The notes beneath the pieces were generated by a model that searched no databases, had not been told where the DNA came from, and saw nothing but the letters and a program-made list of their open reading frames with translations. A program made the position numbers and the translations under genes. A stretch of DNA of 24,467 bases, taken from Caryophanales bacterium UBA6448. Lineage in GTDB: Bacteria; Bacillota_I; Bacilli_A; RF39; UBA660. Below, piece after piece: positions 20,636-24,467 of this stretch. The stretch is from positions 970-25,436 of the forward strand of contig DJOC01000062.1 of assembly GCA_002439555.1 (NCBI GenBank), given 5' to 3'. The stretch's first letter is position 1, and the number at the start of each line of letters is the position of its first letter.

Positions 20636-22342
20636 TTATCTACTTCCTCCACCTCCGGAAGATCCGCCTCCACCAAAGGAGCCACCACCTCCGCCACCAG
20701 AGGAGAATCCGCCTCCACCTGATGAATAACTTTGTGCAGCACTTCTTGCGGCACTTGCAGCATTTACTGAACGAGTTGTCATATTATTGATTAAAACTAA
20801 TGTGTTTAAATCTAAATTATTTCTTTCAAGTTCTTGTTCAATATATTCTGGGTATAAATTTTTAAGTTGTTTTGATACTTTATCTGCCATACCAAATAGA
20901 TAAGCAAACATTAAGTATTCATCCCATATTTTAACCTCTAAAGTTTCTTTTGTGTCCATTTTAGCAAATTCATTAAAGAATAGTTTTAAACCAAATAGTC
21001 TTTGACTATCTTCATATATTGATTCATCCATAATCTTCTTTGCTTTAGAGTCTTTACGATTTATTTTCTTATAAATCCTTCCTTCAGCTTCTAAAGTTCT
21101 AATTGAATCATTAACTTGTCTTGTAAAAATACTAAAGAATTTTGTATAATGATTTTTACAATACTTTTCAAGTTCTTTACTTTCAAGATAGCCATCTCCA
21201 GAGGCTTTATACATAATATCAAATAAATCTTGTTCAACTTTTTCAGTAAACTCAGGCTTACTAGTTAAGTCTAATACACTTTCTTCTTTTCTAGTACCTT
21301 CATTACGTTTGATATATCTAACTTTGTTTTCTTTAATCCATTTAAGAATAATTGCTCCGATTATATTTCCTTCTTTATAATTAAATTTATTTAAATAAAT
21401 AAGGGTATTTGCATAATAAATATCTTTATTGCAAGGAATATCTCTAAATATTGGTGTATTATTCTTATCAATTTTTTTATTATCTTTGTAACCATATTCT
21501 GGTTTAGTACATATTACAGCAATCCATATAAATAAAGCAAATGGAAATATTGTAGAAAATGCTCCTCTTATAAAATTCCAAATTCTAGCAAATAAACTTA
21601 ATTCAGATTCATTATCATCATAATCATAGTCAAATTTGCCTTCATCATTCATTTTTTTTACATCGTCAAAAGTTTCAAACTGTGAGTATGTAACTAAATT
21701 TTCAAATGTACCCTTTGGAAATTTTGCTTGAAGTACAACATAGTTTGTACCCATATCCCCCTCATTAGACATTTGAATCATTCCATCTTTTACATAAGCA
21801 TAGCCTTTATAGCCATAACCCCATACATCTAAAGTATCAGGAAATGAATAAAAACTTTTTATATTAACCGTAAAGTTTTCCCAATTCGTAGAACTATTTT
21901 GATACTCAAATATACGCCAAGATATAACATCCGCATCACTTGTTGTAAATACAAAGTTTGTAATAGTATATTTAACTACAAAAGTATGCCTTTTATAATC
22001 TGTTTTGCCAAAACATAACTCTAAGCCGTTATCAACATAATTTATGCCATAATAACCGGCTTTTTGACTTATACTTTCATTAATGTTCCAATTTTTTGAT
22101 ATTAAAGCTTTACCATCCATTGAAACACTGTAGTTTAAAATTTCACTTTGTCCAAGATTAGTAAGGGGAATATACCACTCTGTACCATCTTGCCCTTTTA
22201 CATCCCAAGTTTCAGTAACATTTGCACTTCCATCTTTATTAATATAAATATCTGCATTTTTAGAATAAATATCATTTTTAGCAAATACTAAAACTGGAAG
22301 TAACATTAAAATAATAAATAATAATAAATTTCTTCTTCTCAT
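20636..22342 (-). CDS. DUF2207 membrane protein with Gly/Ser-rich tail
   Basis: A 568-aa protein from ATG 22342, nine bases after AGGAAGG; the frame continues eight codons upstream but only that ATG has a ribosome-binding site. Residues 1-22 are a signal peptide (LLLFIILMLLPVLVFA). The extracytoplasmic N-terminal half contains the DUF2207 pattern (INKDGSANVTETWDV and later VVKYTITN). A transmembrane helix at about 258-278 (STIFPFALFIWIAVI) is followed by a cytoplasmic helical domain, and the last 35 residues are a (Gly)n-Ser/Phe tail ending GGGGSSGGGGSR. Such proteins are widespread, usually paired with LemA, and of unknown function. A terminator between lemA and this gene suggests that it is expressed at a fraction of the lemA level. 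Confidence 0.92.
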   Translation of the reverse strand: MRRRNLLLFIILMLLPVLVFAKNDIYSKNADIYINKDGSANVTETWDVKGQDGTEWYIPLTNLGQSEILNYSVSMDGKALISKNWNINESISQKAGYYGINYVDNGLELCFGKTDYKRHTFVVKYTITNFVFTTSDADVISWRIFEYQNSSTNWENFTVNIKSFYSFPDTLDVWGYGYKGYAYVKDGMIQMSNEGDMGTNYVVLQAKFPKGTFENLVTYSQFETFDDVKKMNDEGKFDYDYDDNESELSLFARIWNFIRGAFSTIFPFALFIWIAVICTKPEYGYKDNKKIDKNNTPIFRDIPCNKDIYYANTLIYLNKFNYKEGNIIGAIILKWIKENKVRYIKRNEGTRKEESVLDLTSKPEFTEKVEQDLFDIMYKASGDGYLESKELEKYCKNHYTKFFSIFTRQVNDSIRTLEAEGRIYKKINRKDSKAKKIMDESIYEDSQRLFGLKLFFNEFAKMDTKETLEVKIWDEYLMFAYLFGMADKVSKQLKNLYPEYIEQELERNNLDLNTLVLINNMTTRSVNAASAARSAAQSYSSGGGGFSSGGGGGGSFGGGGSSGGGGSR

Positions 22343-22355
22343 AAACCTTCCTATT

Positions 22356-22378
22356 AAAAAAGGCATTTTGCAATGCCT
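22356..22378 (-). terminator. Partial terminator between lemA and the DUF2207 gene
   Basis: On the minus strand AGGCATT, four-base loop, AATGCCT, T6. It overlaps the lemA stop codon and ends about 14 bases before the next start; no promoter is visible between, so it probably attenuates. Confidence 0.75.
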
Positions 22379-22931
22379 AGAATTTTACTTGTACATTTTT
22401 TCTTTCTTCAGCACTTGCCTCAAAGAATTTCTCTTTTTCAAAATGGAACATACTAGCAATTATACTACTAGGGAATAATTCAATCTTATTGTTGTAAGAA
22501 AGCACTGAATCATTATAAAATTGTCTAGCATAAGTAATTTTTTCTTCGCAATTTGTAAGTTCTTTCTGAAGTGATAAAAAGCTTTCATTTGCTTTTAGAT
22601 CTGGGTAGCTTTCCGCTAAAGCAAATAGTTTATTAACTGCTTTAGTAAGCTCGCTATCTGCTTTTAATTGATCTTCAGGTGTTGAAGCAGATAAATATGT
22701 ATTTCTAGCTTTTACAACATCCTCTAAAGTAGATTTTTCGTGTTTAGCATAACCTTTTACAGTTTCAACTAAATTAGGTATTAAATCAAATCTTCTTTTA
22801 AGTTGAACATCAATTTGACTTAATTGATCTTTAACTTTGTTTCTTAAAACTACTAATGCATTTCTTGTATTAATTACATATAAAGCAATTAAAACTACAA
22901 GAACTATAATAACAATTAACACTATATTCAT
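22377..22931 (-). CDS. lemA: LemA family protein
   Basis: A 184-aa protein from ATG 22931, preceded by AGGAGGA. The frame extends 17 codons upstream, but that start overlaps the -35 box and lacks a ribosome-binding site. It has one N-terminal transmembrane helix (about residues 2-20, rich in Ile and Val) followed by the LemA coiled-coil bundle: the NALVVLRNKVKDQLSQIDVQ, RRFDLIPNLVETVKGYAKHE and YNNKIELFPSSIIA motifs are conserved. The function is not established; pairing with DUF2207 proteins is common and the pair may act together at the membrane. It has its own promoter and is followed by an attenuator before the DUF2207 gene. Confidence 0.96.
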   Translation of the reverse strand: MNIVLIVIIVLVVLIALYVINTRNALVVLRNKVKDQLSQIDVQLKRRFDLIPNLVETVKGYAKHEKSTLEDVVKARNTYLSASTPEDQLKADSELTKAVNKLFALAESYPDLKANESFLSLQKELTNCEEKITYARQFYNDSVLSYNNKIELFPSSIIASMFHFEKEKFFEASAEERKNVQVKF

Positions 22932-22953
22932 TTTTGTCCTCCTATCTAAATTA

Positions 22954-22982
22954 AGTATATTATATTTTATACTTTTTTTCAA
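22954..22982 (-). promoter_or_regulatory. Promoter of lemA
   Basis: On the minus strand TTGAAA (22982-22977), 17-bp spacer, TATACT (22959-22954). Confidence 0.75.
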
Positions 22983-22991
22983 TTAAATATT

Positions 22992-23023
22992 AAAAAAAGT
23001 TTAGACTTTACATTTCTAAACTT
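22992..23023 (-). terminator. Terminator of the gene upstream of lemA
   Basis: On the minus strand AAGTTTAGA pairs perfectly with TCTAAACTT around nine bases that include the stop codon; T7 follows. Confidence 0.88.
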
Positions 23024-24467
23024 CTATTTTTTTCCTCAAGCATTTCAATATAACCATTTACATTAGCATTTAACTTTGAAACATCGATGTTTGGCATATT
23101 GTTAAGTCTTTCAAGCATAATTTTAGTTTGTTCAACATTTTGTGCAAGTATTGCTTGGAAAAGACCAATTACATCATTTGTTAATTCCATTGCATTATTA
23201 CTTGATATAAATCCCGTACCAATTATTACTTCACTACCTATTAAAGGTATTAAATCATCCCTTGCCATTTCTAAAGCATTTATTGTAATAAAATGGTTTA
23301 CAATTGCCGCATTAATTTTATATAATTCTTGATTTAAAAGCGTACTTGTAACATTAAATCTTTTATTTTTTTCTGTCATAATAGTTTTCATTGAATTTAC
23401 CTCTAAAAAGGAAGCATATTCAAAGGTATCTTTAGGATTTAACTTACTAAGTTTTTCATTTAATAAAGCAAGTGCTTCACTAGATTTATTAACATATTCA
23501 AGATTTTTAGCAAAATAAACTGATATATATTTTCTTACTAAATCAAATGTTAAAAGTTCCCTAGACAAAATAGTAATATTTTTATTAATCGCCTCTTTTA
23601 AAGTAGGAACATCAGTAATAGTTTTTTCTTCTTCGTATGGTTCAAAAAGTGATGCCCAAAATCCTTTTTTAGGTTTATTTTTCCTTGATAATAAATCATT
23701 TATTGTTTGAATTGATAATGCACTACTGTCGCTTTCAAGAGCTTTTCTTTCCTCACTTGTAACAAGTTCATATTCTCCATTTAAGGCATCACCAAACTTC
23801 ATTATTTCACTTAGACTATCAATATTAACTTCCTCAATTGGAATGCTTTGTAAGTTTTCAATAGTTTCACTAAGTGATGGAATATATTTTTTAGTTTCTT
23901 TAAGTTCATATAAAAGTGCTTTTTTATTAGTAATTAATTCATCAAAATAACCGCTTTCAATTAAATCAGTTAATATATTTTGTATACTATTTTTATATTT
24001 ATGACCATTATTTTGGGTTGTGAAGTAGTCTTCCAAAGACACGAAATTTTCTAAATTAATTTCATTATAAGCAAGCTTGCTATTAGTAAATCCAAATTTT
24101 TCTGATAAACTTTCTTTAGTAATTCCATATCTTCCTAAAGACTCTTGATAAAAATCAAGTGTATTATTATCAAAATTCATAGCTACAAACTCATATAATA
24201 TATTTAATTTTATGTCAGTTAAATTAATCATACAAAGTTTACCAAGTAACTCTTTTCTACTATCTGGGGCATTATCATTTGGTATACATAATAGTTTTTG
24301 ATAATCTTCATATTCTCTCTCAGCTGCTACCCTAATAACCTCATTATCAATATTACTTTTAATTTCCTCTATAGTTTTACCCATAAATAATTTTTTCAAA
24401 ATTAAACTATTATCTTTTTCTATCTCAAAAAGTTTATATAAAGTTTTTAATAAGCCATCATCTAAAT
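23008..24467 (-). CDS. Unknown helical protein (5'-truncated by window edge)
   Basis: The frame is open all the way to the window end (codons reading LDDGLLKTLYKLFEIEKDNS before the first internal methionine), so the TTG at 24399 is not the start; at least 485 aa. It is acidic, almost entirely alpha-helical, with no signal peptide or membrane helix. A short aromatic segment, KPKKGFWASLFEPYEEEKT (about 265 residues into the visible part), separates two helical halves. The C-terminal half loosely recalls TelA/toxic-anion-resistance proteins in its long helices and an NVEQTKIMLERL-type ending, but I do not find their motifs, so I leave function open. It precedes lemA and DUF2207 on the same strand but has its own strong terminator. 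Confidence 0.75.
   Translation of the reverse strand, partial: LDDGLLKTLYKLFEIEKDNSLILKKLFMGKTIEEIKSNIDNEVIRVAAEREYEDYQKLLCIPNDNAPDSRKELLGKLCMINLTDIKLNILYEFVAMNFDNNTLDFYQESLGRYGITKESLSEKFGFTNSKLAYNEINLENFVSLEDYFTTQNNGHKYKNSIQNILTDLIESGYFDELITNKKALLYELKETKKYIPSLSETIENLQSIPIEEVNIDSLSEIMKFGDALNGEYELVTSEERKALESDSSALSIQTINDLLSRKNKPKKGFWASLFEPYEEEKTITDVPTLKEAINKNITILSRELLTFDLVRKYISVYFAKNLEYVNKSSEALALLNEKLSKLNPKDTFEYASFLEVNSMKTIMTEKNKRFNVTSTLLNQELYKINAAIVNHFITINALEMARDDLIPLIGSEVIIGTGFISSNNAMELTNDVIGLFQAILAQNVEQTKIMLERLNNMPNIDVSKLNANVNGYIEMLEEKNRSLEM

Noticed and set aside
20581..20763. Minus-strand ORF rich in Val/Glu/Pro (60 aa)
   Set aside because: It is an out-of-frame reading of the Gly/Ser codons encoding the DUF2207 tail; it has no ribosome-binding site and runs through the terminator.

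Overview
The window looks like a chromosomal segment of a very AT-rich, endospore-forming member of the Bacillota. Evidence for sporulation is the 3' part of spoIVA at the left edge and a three-gene gerA-type germinant-receptor operon. TGA is used as a stop (for example at the end of the yidD-like gene), so the code is the standard bacterial one, not the Mycoplasma code. The compact SMC protein (973 aa) and the low GC suggest an uncultured Bacilli lineage near the RF39/Mollicutes side; that placement is inference.

Layout. 1-2.7 kb: spoIVA (partial), then a cassette holding a DUF3800 gene and a convergent structured small RNA, bracketed by two 45-bp near-identical copies of the spoIVA terminator, then hup (HU). 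2.7-6.5 kb: a small unknown gene, then on the minus strand gerAA-gerAC-gerAB, with a sigma-G-like promoter. 6.6-7.7 kb: an Abi_2/AbiF HEPN protein gene followed by its own strongly promoted small RNA. 7.8-9.4 kb: a GT-C-like polytopic membrane protein. 9.4-9.85 kb: on the minus strand, a structured RNA/attenuator-like leader and an overlooked 40-aa Arg/Ser/Asn-rich protein. 9.85-12.6 kb: ZIP metal transporter, class-I glutamine amidotransferase, membrane-anchored PIG-L deacetylase. 12.6-17.4 kb: AT-rich repeats, an HTH protein, smc and rnc (minus). 17.4-18.5 kb: yidD and an orphan ZnuA-like lipoprotein with no histidines. 18.5-20.6 kb: tRNA-Ser, tRNA-Ile, tRNA-Glu, tRNA-Lys, a scrambled tRNA remnant, a gamma-glutamylcyclotransferase-like gene and trmB. 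20.6-24.5 kb (minus): a DUF2207 protein, LemA and a 5'-truncated helical protein.

How it fits together. Most of the window is housekeeping plus sporulation/germination genes. The accessory content sits in the gaps. Two putative nuclease-type proteins (DUF3800 and AbiF/HEPN) each adjoin a small RNA with its own sigma-A-like promoter and terminator, an arrangement typical of RNA-linked defence or toxin-antitoxin modules. The DUF3800 module is inserted exactly at a duplicated terminator. Several genes (gerAA, the GT-C-like gene, zip, the amidotransferase and a leader peptide before yidD) have a -10 box only 5-7 nt before the start codon and no Shine-Dalgarno sequence, suggesting leaderless mRNAs. 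Promoter, structure and family calls were made by eye without database searches.
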